Positions 38,501 to 50,493 of a stretch of 64,000 bases of DNA are shown here, piece by piece. The translations under genes were made by a program, and so were the position numbers. Each line of letters opens with the position of its first letter. The first letter of the stretch is position 1. The stretch comes from Rotaria sordida (lineage: Eukaryota > Rotifera > Eurotatoria > Philodinida > Philodinidae). The notes beneath the pieces are model-generated. The model saw nothing but the letters and a program-made list of their open reading frames with translations. It was not told the DNA's origin and did no database searches. The DNA lies in the NCBI GenBank assembly GCA_905250125.1, contig CAJNOL010000248.1, forward strand, positions 111,934 to 175,933, read 5' to 3'.

Positions 38501-38970
38501 ATACATCGACAATTTTGAAGTTATGCACTATTAACCACGAAAAATACTGCTATCTGTTAGGTTGAAATTGTCGAGATTCTCATTTGAACCTCAAACTGTC
38601 TTACCTGTGTTGACTAAGGTAGTGCCATGAACTTCTGCAGGTGGCCAAATTTCAACTCGATTATTACCGGTATCTGCCACATAGATATTACCCCTTGAGT
38701 CGATAACGATACCTTCAGGGCCACTGAGCCGACCAAGCTCTGTTCCCCCAGTTCCATCTGCTTGACCAGCTACTGTCGAACCAGTAGTAGCCCCCACCAC
38801 CCATCTCTGGACTCTGTTATTTCCAGTATCAGCGATATAAAGTATATTGGATGAATCCAAAGTTACATCACCTGGAGAGCGAAGTCGATCGAGTGTAACA
38901 TTAGCGACACCATTAGCATCACCTGCGACAGTCGTGCCTACTGGGTTCCATTGAAGCGAACAGATGGGAG
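35569..38970 (-). CDS. NHL-repeat beta-propeller protein, 5' end unresolved
   Basis: Two exons are clear (transcript order): 38605-38970 and 35569-36134, giving about 310 residues. The first begins after an acceptor (TTCTTCTAG) in phase 1, so at least one upstream exon, probably a signal peptide, is missing; none could be found up to 41 kb. Five to six NHL repeats are visible by recurring signatures such as LYIADTGNNRVQRW, IYVADTGNNRVEIW, MYVADRDNNRIQFF and LYVVDTNNNRIQMF, with linker motifs GTTVAG / GSTVAG / GTTIAG. NHL repeats form a six-bladed propeller used for protein or RNA binding. The lead segment PICSLQWNPVGTTVAG resembles secreted NHL proteins that are very numerous in bdelloids (family knowledge). 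The join GTLVNTG-like end to GLASPSDITL keeps frame. The 2470-bp intron holds a hAT-like end at 36232. Confidence 0.8.
36232..36253 (+). repeat. hAT-like terminal repeat in the NHL intron
   Basis: AGTGGCGTATCCTGGATTTT closely matches the hAT end at 9851 and 11866 (CAGTGGCGGATCCA consensus). The partner end was not found. The surrounding open frames (36375-36615, both strands) encode nothing I recognise. The rest of the intron shows nothing identifiable. Confidence 0.45.
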
Positions 38971-40059
38971 CTAGAAGAATATACAGAATTTCAATGCAGA
39001 AGTCCAGCAACAGAACTGATTAGATGACATATGAGCTTTGTTCAATATGTGAAATACAGTGTGTGTGTTGAATTTTCGATTGATATCTGTTAAGCTGAAA
39101 AGATCTTTCAAGCAATACGAGCTCTCTCTTAGGCTACAGATGGCATGTCGTGACATGAAAGCTTTTATTTGCGTTGAAATAGGGACCAGGTGTGTCTCCA
39201 ATCAATTTCGAGATCATCACAACATAATATGTGTAAATCGATGCAAATTTCAAGAGGATCGAACTCGATAGCACATGGTTGAAACAACCTCAAATTTTTA
39301 GGAATAATCGCTTTTTATCACACTAATCTCTACTATGACCATTTGCTAATTTGTCAACTTTCAACATCATGAGAAAAATAAAAGTTCTAAACATAAAAAA
39401 ACCTGTTCGCGGAACTTACTGAAGATTGACGAAAACCTATATGAATAATTCTAAAACATTTATACCATCTCGAGACATGGATTTCTCTGATAAACTTTGC
39501 ATAAGATGATCGAACATATCAATTTGGTGTTTCGTACTCCATGAAGATGCGAAAAAATTCATAAATAGACTGCTATACATCGCATTAAAGAGAAAACTCT
39601 CGACCGACTACTTCAAAAGTGTTTCTCATGGTATTTAAGTGATTTTTTGATCCATAAGATCTTAGTAAAAATCAACGGCAAAACTAAATGATTGTTGTAT
39701 CATTACTATAGTGATTAACACGTTGATATGATCAATCAAGAAATTGAGTTGATTGTTGTAAGATCAAAAACAGAAAGAATGATTCATGCTGGTATATTGG
39801 TCGGTCTATGAGCTGCCTAATTCAAGTTCGAATAAAAATGGAGAGCTAACTAGATATTATGACTTCGAAAATAAATGAAAAAAAAAAGATTTCTCTGTTG
39901 AAACAGCAAAACAAACAAAAGATAAAAATTTTAACCTGGATTGTGATTCTAAAGCCAATTCCAACTATTCACACCTAAGATACTCGAGAAACTACCTGAA
40001 ATGTTACAGTAAACACTGGCGATCCTACATTGACCACGTGCGATATTAGTAACATAACT

Positions 40060-40260
40060 GTGACACTAGTTGCATGAATTAGGATGCTAGTAGCATTGCC
40101 AGAAATGATGCGATGGTACCAGCATTCCAGGTGATGCTACAAGAATCCCAGATCATGCTACTATCATCCTAGATGATGGTATCTGCATGGAAGACGATGG
40201 TACTAGCATCCTAGTTCATGCAACTAGTATGTCAGATGATGCTACTAACATCACAATTAC
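40060..40260. repeat. 21-bp minisatellite
   Basis: Five consecutive 21-bp units from 40132 to 40236, with degenerate units on both sides. Consensus is close to TGATGCTACTAGCATCCTAGA, itself partly palindromic (GCTACTAGCA). Units differ by several substitutions but almost no indels. Confidence 0.85.
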
Positions 40261-41139
40261 TGCTTGTAACATCTCAGTTATTGTTTGCAGCAACTGAAAT
40301 GCTAGACCCAGCATGGTTCACAGACCTCTAAGAGCTACATTAGGTAAAACTATTAGAATTTCAAAAAATGTTAACTTGACGCTGACACTTTTGTGTTAAT
40401 TAACTCTGATGCCAATAATATTGAAGCATCAGCCTTACTCTTTAATGTCAATGCAAAAGCATGAGCATTTCTAAACGATGCTAGGATGACATCCTCACAT
40501 TGAAGTATTCAACTTGCCAAAACACGTTTTTGTGACGTAAATGATTTTTTATCTCAGCGTCGTCGCGTGAAGGTGTATAGTGTTCTCTGAAAAGCTGTGA
40601 TTCATGCTCCTCTCTGTGTACACAGTAATGAGAATAGTTTCTATTCGAATTATGCTTCGAATACAAATAAAAATTTTATCTTCTGCTTTGTTTTTACTGC
40701 TTTAACAGGGATGTGCTATTCAATTTATAAATTTATAATTTATATAAAATTTATCTTTTGCTTTGTTTTGCTGCTGCGAAAAAGTATGATTATTTTTACA
40801 ATTTTTTCCTATTTCAACATGGAAGCCGGTTTTTCTATTTTTTCAATTATCTTCGAACTCGAATTAGGTATCTATTTTATTCATAGGAAAGATTTACTTT
40901 CTAGAACACATTTTCCGCAAGCTGATCGGTGAGAAAATAATCCAAGAATTAAGGAAAATTCGTGAATGTTGAAAGAGTAAATCTCATTCAACAAGAAGGC
41001 AAGATATTGACATGACATTTATGGGCACTGATCAATGCATATTTCGTGTCATCCAAGCAAAAAATTGTATATACCCGAGGAGACGGTTATTATACTTTTC
41101 CTTAAAAAAAGCTGAATATTGCTCTTATTTACCATTATG

Positions 41140-42650
41140 AAGAGAGCATTTATGAGAAAATCGAGAATCACACCAGTATACAAGTTATTGGTCAAAATTT
41201 CAATTTTTGATCTTTATATACGTTCGAAAATTTATAGTTCAAAACCATTAAACTCAAATTTTTAACTCATTTGGATATACTGAAGTAGAGTTAGCTAATA
41301 CAGACTTTTGAGTACGACTAATTTACTATGAAGAAAAGAGTCAAAAATTGTCCAATAAATGTTTATTAAGATTATTCTTTAACAAGTCAGAGAATGTTTT
41401 TCTGCAATATATTAAAAGCGAGAGCATCGATAGCTAAAAAAAATCGAGCTATTTCAATTATCACATGCCATATATTTACTGAAGCTTTGTAGTTCGATAA
41501 GAGTGAAAAATGTTACAATTTATGAGTCCATAAAAGTTGATATTTAACAGTATATCTGCTATCAATTGATTTTAAATCAAGAAGCACCAAATTGAATTTT
41601 TTTATAGATTCTTTTACTTTTCATTCTCTATACAACAGTAAACAAATATTTAAAAAAAAGACGTTTACCTTCGACAGGTAACACAGTTTACATCTCTCAC
41701 TCTCTCTGATATAGTGATTTTTAAAAGAAATAAAATATTTTTAGCGATTTTCATTGCCATGACATGATTGTAAAGCAACATAAATGGAACATTCGAAATC
41801 AATGTCAAAAACTACATTCAATTAAATACATTTTAGAAAAACTTTTTCCTATGAAAAATTATTCTCCGAGAACTATGGGGCTAAACTTTAATCAGACACA
41901 GTGATGCGGAGACTACAAGTAAATCTTTTATAGAAAAAACATGTCGCTAAAAATTATCTAACTCGATGTAGTTTTTGATGCTAATTTCGAATATCACATT
42001 TATGTTGGTGTGCAATCGTGTCATGACAATAAAAACCGCGAAAAATGTTCTTTTTCTTTTTGAAAAATCATCAAAAATAACAATGTAAGAGAGAGAGATA
42101 TGAACTCTATTCCCTCTCGAAGATAAACTTCTATATTTCAATATTTTTTTATTGTTGTATAGGCAATGAAAAGTTACACAATGTATAAAAAAATTCAATT
42201 TGATGTTTGTTTATTTAAAAAAAAATGGCAGCAGATATACTGTTAAACATCAACTTTTATGGACTCATAAATTATAACCTTTCTCACTCATGTTGAACAA
42301 CAAAGCTCCAGTAAATATATACTAAGTAATGATTTAAACAACTCATTTTTTTTCAGCTATCAATGTCCTCTCTTTTAGTATATTGCACGAAAATATTCTC
42401 TCACTTATTGAACCATAATCTTAATAAACATTTATGGGACGATTTTTTATTCTTTTCTTGATAGTAAGTTAGTAGTACTCAAAAGTCGGTATTGGCTAAT
42501 TTTATTATAGTACATTCAACTGAGTTAAAAATTTTCGTTTGATGGTTTTAGACGATGATCTTTCGAACGCACATACAAAATCAAGAATTTTAAATTTGAT
42601 CAGTACTGCGGTACCTTGATTCCCTCATGTATGCTCTCTTAAGAAACTTA
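41140..42650. repeat. 1.5-kb palindrome
   Basis: Two arms of about 700 bp are inverted copies around a centre near 41890. Landmarks from outside in: GAGAGCAT / ATGCTCTC, TCAAAATTTC-type stretches, CCAATAAATGTTTATTAAGA / TCTTAATAAACATTTATGGG, ATGAGTCCATAAAAGTTGAT / ATCAACTTTTATGGACTCAT, and CATTGCCATGACATGA / TCGTGTCATGACAAT. No conserved frame. The largest foldback in the window. Confidence 0.9.
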
Positions 42651-44035
42651 ATAGTCAAAAATCGAGTTTTTTTTTCGAGAACTTTCATTTATAACATCGT
42701 GAAGTCTTACGACTCCTTTCTATACTATTATAAAAATTATTCACAATATATGCTTTGTATGTAAAGCTTAAAATATGTGCATAATCTACTATCAAGTTTG
42801 CATTAATCCTTCATTCAAGGATGACGTCTCAGGACATTTTTTTGAGAGAAGTTTTCACCATTGCAGGCTCTTAAAATTTTTAATAACCTACTCTTTTACT
42901 CTTTTGATACTCTCTTAATTATTCTTCACTGATCAACTGACAGTTCACTTTTGTTTTATATTTTATTGCTTCTTCTATTGATGCATCATATCTCATTCTA
43001 CCGAATCTATACCTTGTTTCCCAGATTGTAACAATTTCAGCTCGAGAGAACTAGTCTATAGTTCTTCTAATCTGATTGATTAATTCTATTTGCTTGGCAC
43101 TTTTTAGATTATGTTGTAATACTTTTTCACAACTGCCAATATCGTCGATATTATTCTGATAAAGTACCTCACAGTACTTTTTTTAAACTAACTCTGTTGT
43201 CGATCTGACTGTTATAATATGAGATTGAGAACTAGATTAGTTTCTTGGAGTTGAAACTAGTGAGTCAGATTCATTTCTAGCAACTGAAGTTGGTTAACTA
43301 TTTCATCAGATCTAAATCTAAACTAATATAAAGCTGTTATGGTTTGATTTCTTTCTAATATCATATCATACGAGATAAAACTAAGCATTCGCCGAAAAAA
43401 AGAGCAAAACATAGAGTTGAATCTATTACGATAAAAGATTTAAAGCTTGTATTCTAAAGCCTGTATTTCTTTTCGTTATATTATAATTTCTCTTATTTCT
43501 TGGATTGAAGAAAACAAACAATTATTCGATAGAACTAGTTTTTAAAGTTTTTCTTTCTGTTTTTCTTCAACTATTCCAATTGTACTCTCACGCAAAAGTT
43601 CATCACATTTTCAAAAAAGAAACAAAAGAAATCACGTGTTTATTTAAATGACAATGTGATTATTATCAGAATGAAATGATTTATTATCAAAAACAAGTGA
43701 AATTTGATGTGATCTCTCAAGTGATTAGCTTTAAGTCAAACTATTATCTACTTGCAGAGTTTTTTATGGCATCCTTGCGTAACTTATTCTTCTGATTTCT
43801 TTAGTTATAATTATGGATAATAATTTATTCTTATGTTATGTTATGTTATTTATAACAATAAATACAGAGTTATTATTGTCTATAGCAATAACAAAAAAAT
43901 TATTTGTTTTAAATAATAGGAAAATTTGAAGAACATCTTGAAGGCATCAATGATGACTGCTTTTTCTTTTATGATCATTGTCTAACTTACAAGGGAACCT
44001 TCCCAGGTGCCAGAGCGCTTTTCAGTCGGGGTTTT

Positions 44036-44045
44036 NNNNNNNNNN
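44036..44045. other. Assembly gap (10 N)
   Basis: Ten N bases. The 45 bp before it are unusually GC-rich (AGGGAACCTTCCCAGGTGCC, then CGCTTTTCAGTCGGGG), so a repeat or exon was probably truncated here. Read on the minus strand, an open frame ends in a clean GTAAGT donor at about 43991-43986. Confidence 0.95.
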
Positions 44046-44749
44046 CTTTTGAGACATCTTGTATAATTTGAAAGTAAATTTTTTTTATTAATATACAGAT
44101 TATTCTAGTTCATAGATTAATTAATTATATAAATTACAGATAAATAAACGATATTGATTTTCTTCTTTGTCCCAATTCAATTAGCGAAAGGAAGAGCTTG
44201 AAGCAAGAACTCTTGCTTCTCAATCTTGAAAAATTTTCGTTTTTCTTTAGTGTTATATTGTTTGTTTGTGCTCATCAATATCCAAAAAACATATTCGACT
44301 TCGCTCCTAAAATCTGATCAACTTTAACAAAAATCTTCCATCCTAGTCACACTTCGGGACATCCTTGAAGATAATGACAGATATGTTTCTATTCTATTTA
44401 AAAAGAAATACAGATTGTCATATCTTTTGCATATATTCATAAAAATTTTCTTCATAACACCAGATTTAATTGATATTTTGGGTAAAGTTTCTATTTACTG
44501 TTATTCAACAGTAGTTTTTTAATTAAACGTTTATTTTAGAATGCTTTCTTATACGAATTTGGACAAGAAAGACAAACATTTAGTTATTAATAACAATCAT
44601 GAATAAATAACAAACAAAAGAACTTTTTTTATTATTATTTCATATATAATTTTCTATTTGTCATAGAGAAAGAATGACACTAAGTGTCATCATATATAAT
44701 TATAAAGAAAAAGTGAATATAATTAACAAAAAAATTTCACTAGATATAA

Positions 44750-45712
44750 TCATAATTTTTCTTTAAGTTTTTCCCATGTTGTCGAACCTAATGCTTTAGC
44801 AAAATGATCATCAACAATTGATTCAGTTATATGATGATTAATCGATGACGTTTGATCTTCATTTGATGATGTATTATGATGTAATGACCAAAACTTTGTA
44901 AGTGAACGAGCAAAATGTTCTTCTATTGAATCAACTAAAAGAAAAATCATTGAAAGTTAAGCAAACACAAAATATATATATATATATATATATTGATTTT
45001 TAGTCAATAATACAAACCTGATGTTCGTTCTATTGAAGAACTATTTGATGATGAATCATCGGGAGTTAAACAACGGCCAGTAAATTTATTATAATTATTT
45101 CCTAATGATTTTCGAAAATGTTCATCTATTGTTAAATCTGTTTGTTTTTGTTGATCTAAAAAAATAATATCGAAATTTTTCTTGAGAAGAAAAAAAACGT
45201 CATACCTTCGACGATAGTATAACTATGTTGTTGTTTTTGTTGTTCAATTAATACTCGAAAATTATCAAGATATTGTTGTGTCATAAAACTATCAAAAGTT
45301 AATGGATAATAAGAATTTTGTTTAATAATATTTGTTGAATTAGCTAATAAAAAAGCGTATTGTTGACGTAATAATTCTAAATGTGGTGATGATGGTGGTG
45401 TTGGAACAATAGATGAAGATGGAATATACATTTGAAGTGAATCATCTTGTGACGAAATTCTGGAAACAAAAAATAAAGTACAAATAGAATTTTTCAATGC
45501 TTAGTATTTTGATATTCTATGCGAATAATCTTATAACTTTGGAAGTATAATTTAATAACTTACTGTTTCTTTTTTGTTGGACAATATTCATTTTGTTCAC
45601 TATTTGTTGTTGATGTATCAATCATATAGGCACGACGTTTTTTTAAAGGAAGACTTTTTGATATCTGATTTTGATTGCACATTGAATTGTTATTATGAGT
45701 TTTTTCGTCCAT
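44750..45712 (-). CDS. VGLL4: Vestigial-like 4 homologue, TEAD cofactor
   Basis: Four exons (transcript order): 45564-45712, 45206-45459, 45018-45155, 44750-44934; 726 nt, 241 residues. Tondu (TDU) motifs bind TEAD/Scalloped and compete with YAP/Yorkie, so VGLL4 acts as a repressor of Hippo-pathway output in the nucleus. Three motifs are visible: IDEHFRKSLGNNY (residues 144-156), SIEEHFARSL (183-192) and VDDHFAKALGSTTWEKLKEK (221-240). Human VGLL4 has two, corresponding to the first and last here (VEEHFRRSLG and VDDHFAKALG). A basic KKRRAY stretch near residue 30 may be a nuclear-localisation signal. A TTTTTAG acceptor-like site lies 26 nt before the ATG, hinting at a 5' leader intron or trans-splicing. 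Confidence 0.92.
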
Positions 45713-47860
45713 TAAATATAATTCTTAATATATATTTTCTAAAAATCAAAAAAAAACAGAATAAAGAATTTTATGTTTCCTTAGAATTTATTATTCGTTC
45801 TCTTTCGTTCATTCATTTGAAATAAAAAGAAACAATAACGAACATATTGTGAGAAATAAACGCAGATTGCATTGAAATAATTCTCATTCCTGACATAATT
45901 TAGTTCGAAAGACAGATGGCCATATATGTTGTTCTTTCTCTTTTCTGTCCTGGGAAACATGTGAGATATATATATAGGGAAACGAAATAACGATAGAATG
46001 TTAAACGTCACTTTTTCACACAGTACGTACATTTTAATAACAAAATGACATTAAAAGAGAAAAAAAAAATCATACGATATTCATAAATAAATTGAAGTTG
46101 TTTTAATGTATTTTGTTGTTGCTATTAATGCTTTTGGTTTGTCCTCTTTCATTTTCTTCTATTGGTTTTTTGGTCGTCAGAATCATCATTATTCTGACAT
46201 GTATTTATTTTTTCTTCCTCTCGATTTTAATTTTGCTTCATCATATTTACGAATATTTTGCAAGAAAATGTACAGTCAGTAATGCTATGGCACATAATCG
46301 AATAAAAATATATGTGTCAAACATAACAAAAATCAGCAAAAGAAAAAAAACTTCAATATGAGTCATACCATCAAAAAATTAACAGCAGGTATACATCAAG
46401 TACTCAGAATATATAGCAATGAAAAAGAATTTTCTGATTCTATTAACTATTTTCACTGAAGCAATCAGTTTTTAAAATACAAATGTAACTGACAAAAAAA
46501 AAATAATATACCGATTATTTACTGTTGTTTCTTGTCGATTGTTTGCCTTTTAATAGTCAATTTCTTTTTTCATGTAAATTATTTTACTCATCCACATCAA
46601 ACATATGATATAAAGGAAAAAAAAACAAGAAATTGTAAGCTGACATTTGTTTCATCATAAGTATGTTATTTAATTGAAAATTTATTATAATGAAATCATT
46701 GATACACTTTATCAATGGCATGTATTAATTACACTAAATAAAAATAAATGCATGGCCAGCAGTTTGGTAATTGAAGGGCACCCCACCCTCCCTCAAAAAA
46801 GTCACTTTTCGTCAGAATGACCGAAGTTAAGGTAAATGTAAGAAAAGATAGCCCGTGATCTGATCTCTCATAAACGACAAAAATTTTTACTCGACACTTC
46901 GTTTTTTCTTGTTTTATAGGTTTTCGATTGTATCTCCAAGAAGACTTAAAAGAGCTTCATCGTAGCCAACAGGTTGGTTTGTGATTGAAAGAACGTGCAA
47001 AACTGCAGCGCCTATGAAAGCCCAGAGTTTTTTGATTAAGCTTTGCACAAACATTTATATAATTAAAACGCCATTTTTAGAGAGTTTTTTTTGATGTCAT
47101 TGAACTTTCGATCTCTTTTTTTCCCTTAAAAAGTAAGAGTTTAAAAAACAAAGGACTTTCATAGGCACTGCATTCTGACATGTTCTTTCAAACAAACAAA
47201 AAAAATTAAATGTATAGACTGAAGACTACAGAGAATTGTTTGGACAATATCTCTCTCAAACATCATAGTACAGGACTAAAAATTTTACCATAAGCTCCTC
47301 ACTACAGCTCCGACATATCTTGAAAATTTCATGTCATTCGAACGTTCCTGACTTGAGATTCATTTTTGAGAGGGAGAGGATAGTCTTAACAAAAATAAAT
47401 AATTTATTAGATATCAACATTCCTGTGTAAAGTACGTTCAATACGAGAAAATATGTGTGATCAATCAAGTATGATATGTGAATAAAAAAAAACCATGCTA
47501 AGTATGTAATGGCCAAATATAAGTTAGTCATTTGAACTATTTAATTATGATTGTTGTCAGTTTTTATAAAAATAATTTTCATATTTCGTTTAAATAGAAT
47601 TTTATTATTAATGAATCGTAACATTAAGACAGTTGGTTTATTTATATCATCAAAATATTTTGATAAAACATGATGCTGGACAAACCATTACATTGATTTA
47701 CACACGGATGAATCGATGACTAAGATATGTAAAGTAATATTGACGAAGATAAAAAGAAAAAACACAAAAACAAAACGAAAAGTCAACATATTTTCTTTCT
47801 TATTCCATTTCAAGTGAACTATAAACGAAATATAAATCAAATAAAAAAAAAACAGAAAAT
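45713..47860. other. Intergenic, containing transposon repeat copy 2
   Basis: Apart from the repeat at 46787-47385, AT-rich sequence without supported genes. The open frames at 46113-46361 and 45781-46032 have low-complexity products and no splice context. Confidence 0.6.
46787..47385 (+). repeat. Transposon-derived repeat, copy 2
   Basis: Inverted relative of 32336-33062, sharing CAAAAAAGTCACTTTTCG, ATAGCCC with CTGATCTCTCATA-like text, GCGCCTATGAAAGC / GGTGCCTATGAGAGC, and an end CATTTTTGAGAGGGAGAGG. The mariner coding part is absent in this copy. Confidence 0.65.
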
Positions 47861-50493
47861 TCATTTTTCGAACCTGAATGAAATTGTTCCTTCATCATCA
47901 TCTCGTCCCTATTTAAATAAAAGTCAAAGTATTTTAAATGAAAGTATAAAAATAGTCTTCAAAAAAAAAAAAAAAAAAACAACCAACTAACCAAATATTT
48001 CATAATATTCTCAATTTGTGCAACTGGAAATGGTATTTTTACTGTTTTTAATCCTTCACGAAATTCATCATAAGTTATTGTTAAATTTGACATAAAATTT
48101 TCTTCATTTGGTTTAAATATATTTCCTAAATTAATTTGATTTTCTTTACAATGTTTATGAATTGAATTAAGTAGATTATTTGCAAAATGTTCTACTGTTT
48201 GTCTTATTGGTCCAACATAACATGTAAATTTTGGATGATTTTCAAAAAATTTATGTATATCAGAATTTTGTTTTAAACTTAATGTTAAACCCTATTTATA
48301 TATGAAACTAATAATAAATAATGATAAGAATAATAAAACATACAGTTAAATCAAGTTCTTCTAATGAAATATTATCAAGTTTTGATAATGCTTCTAACAT
48401 AATCATAATACAACGTGCATCAAGATGATTTTTTCCTATCTAAATAAAAATTCATATAAGATATAATTATAAATTTAAATAAAAATCTTTTTTTTTTGAT
48501 TATTCTACTTGAAATATTTTTAATGCTTGATTTGTTGCAGCTGCAACAAACATTTTATAAATAAATGATTCTTTTCCAGTAATTAATATTGATGGATCTT
48601 CTTTTATTCTTGTATCATATCGACAAAATATTTGATTTCCAGATAAATTTAAAATGTTTAAAGTCATATTACGTGTTAATGAATTTGTTAAAAATTCTAC
48701 AGTATCATTTATAAAACTATTATTTGATAAATTAAGTGAAATTAATTTATTATTAGAACCAATTGCTTCAGCTAGAGCACGAGCACCCATTAAACGAATA
48801 CTACACCAACTAACATCAAGATTAAGTAAAGTACTATTATCACCTGATATAGAAAATTTTTATATTTCAGTTTTTATATTACAAAAACAAATATTTACTT
48901 AGCCATTTAGCAACATAGACTCCACCTTCTTTATCTAATTTGTTATGGCTTAGATTAAGATCTTTAAGGTTTGAATGATCCTATTTATATTTATTTAAAT
49001 AGCTGGTTCTTTTTGTTTTTTTTTAAATTAATCACTTACTTCGAGTTTTGAAAGAAAAATATTAATATCACTTGCTGTTAATTCATTACCTATATGAAAT
49101 AAACATGTCAAAATAGAAAATTTCGATTAGTAATACAAACCGGCAATGTTTAAAGTTTTTATATGAGCATTAGAGACAACACCAGCTGCTAATTTACGAA
49201 TACCTTTTGTACCAAGATTGTTATAGGATAAATTCTATGAAATAGAATATCGAATTGATTGATTGAAAAAATAAAAATAAAAAAAAGTCTAAATTATTAA
49301 ATCATCAAATTTTAAAGTTTATCTATTATTCAGTAACATAAAAATATGCGATGTCCATAGGAACAAAAATCCAAGATGAATCAAAGTTTCTCATATTAAC
49401 TTCAATAAAATCACATATTAAAGAACTCTTAATATTATTATTAGAAAATTTCCATGCATAAATTACTTACATATTCCTCAATAAATGTATTATCCATAAG
49501 AATTTGATAGATATACGACATACCACCACTACCAATATTATTTCCTGATAAATTAAGTGATACAACAGTTGTATTACGCTAAATATTCATAAAAGAAATG
49601 TAAATATTTAGAAAATATTATTTAGAAGAAGAAAAAAGAAAAAGAAAGAATTTACAACAAGAGCTACAGCTAAAGCTGCTGATCCTTTTGATCCAAGTCC
49701 ATAATTTTCTAAATTAATTTTTGTTGTATTTAATGATCGTATAATCATTGAACATGGACAAATATTTAATCGTTTACATGTATCTTCATAAATTTGTAAA
49801 CTTGATTTATCTATTGATGCAATACTTTCTATGAAGAGAGAGAGAAAAAAAAAATAAAGAAAATTATGTTTTTTGTTTTCTTCATTTATTAATTTCATTA
49901 TATTATATTCGAAATTTTACGTTTATCAAAATCAGTATTTAATCCATCATCCCATTTTTCATTATCAAATTGAAGTGTAGATGTTAATGGTATATTTTTA
50001 CTATTTTGAGAATTTACTATTCGATCTTTTATATCATTATTATGTATATCATTTTCCGTTTGAATTGTCATAGAACGTGATTTTATTGAATTTAAACGAA
50101 CAACATGTGGTGATCGACGATTTTGTGATGTTATTTGTGCTAAATTTGTATATTCATTTTCAATAATACTTGATCTACGTGAATCAATAATACGTTCTAT
50201 AGTTTGATCACGTCTAAGATTATTAGCACTGAAATCATATGCACGTGGACGTGATTGTTGTAAATGAACAGATTTAGTAGTTGCTGGCCTATTAGAATTA
50301 TCTTCAATATTTGTTTTTATATCAGTTTCTTCTGCCAAATCATCATCTTGATAATAAGCATCATCACCTAATTCAGATGCAGCATCTTCAGCAATATCCT
50401 GTAGAGCCTATTGATTGAAAAAAAAAAGAATTAATTAATTAATTTTCTTTTTTTTTTCTTTTTGCTTTCTATTATTACCTCAGTTGAAAACAT
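47861..50493 (-). CDS. Leucine-rich-repeat protein, LRRC74-like
   Basis: Eleven exons (transcript order): 50479-50493, 49921-50407, 49656-49828, 49471-49578, 49141-49234, 49040-49089, 48899-48980, 48509-48843, 48344-48439, 47992-48291, 47861-47908; 1788 nt, 595 residues. The first exon is only 15 nt (MFSTE), joined to ALQDIAEDAASEL. Residues 1-167 are acidic then Ser/Arg-rich and probably disordered. About eight ribonuclease-inhibitor-type LRRs follow, e.g. LNLSGNNIGSGGM, YNLSYNNLGTKGIRKLA, LNLSHNKLDKEGGVYV and LDVSWCSIRLMGARALAEAI. The preceding segment (LQIYEDTCKRLNICPCSMII) and the run NLENYGLGSKGSAALAVAL match LRRC74A/B. The C-terminal part after the LRRs (ITYDEFREGLKTVKIPF) resembles the degenerate EF-hand tail of that family. 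Molecular role unknown. Confidence 0.85.

Larger units (their letters stand above)
38971..44749. other. 5.8-kb interval with minisatellite, palindrome and gap
   Basis: Should contain the 5' exon and promoter of the NHL gene, which I could not place. It holds the minisatellite at 40060-40260, the palindrome at 41140-42650, the assembly gap at 44036-44045 and a ATGTT repeat near 43834. No other gene is supported. Confidence 0.6.
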
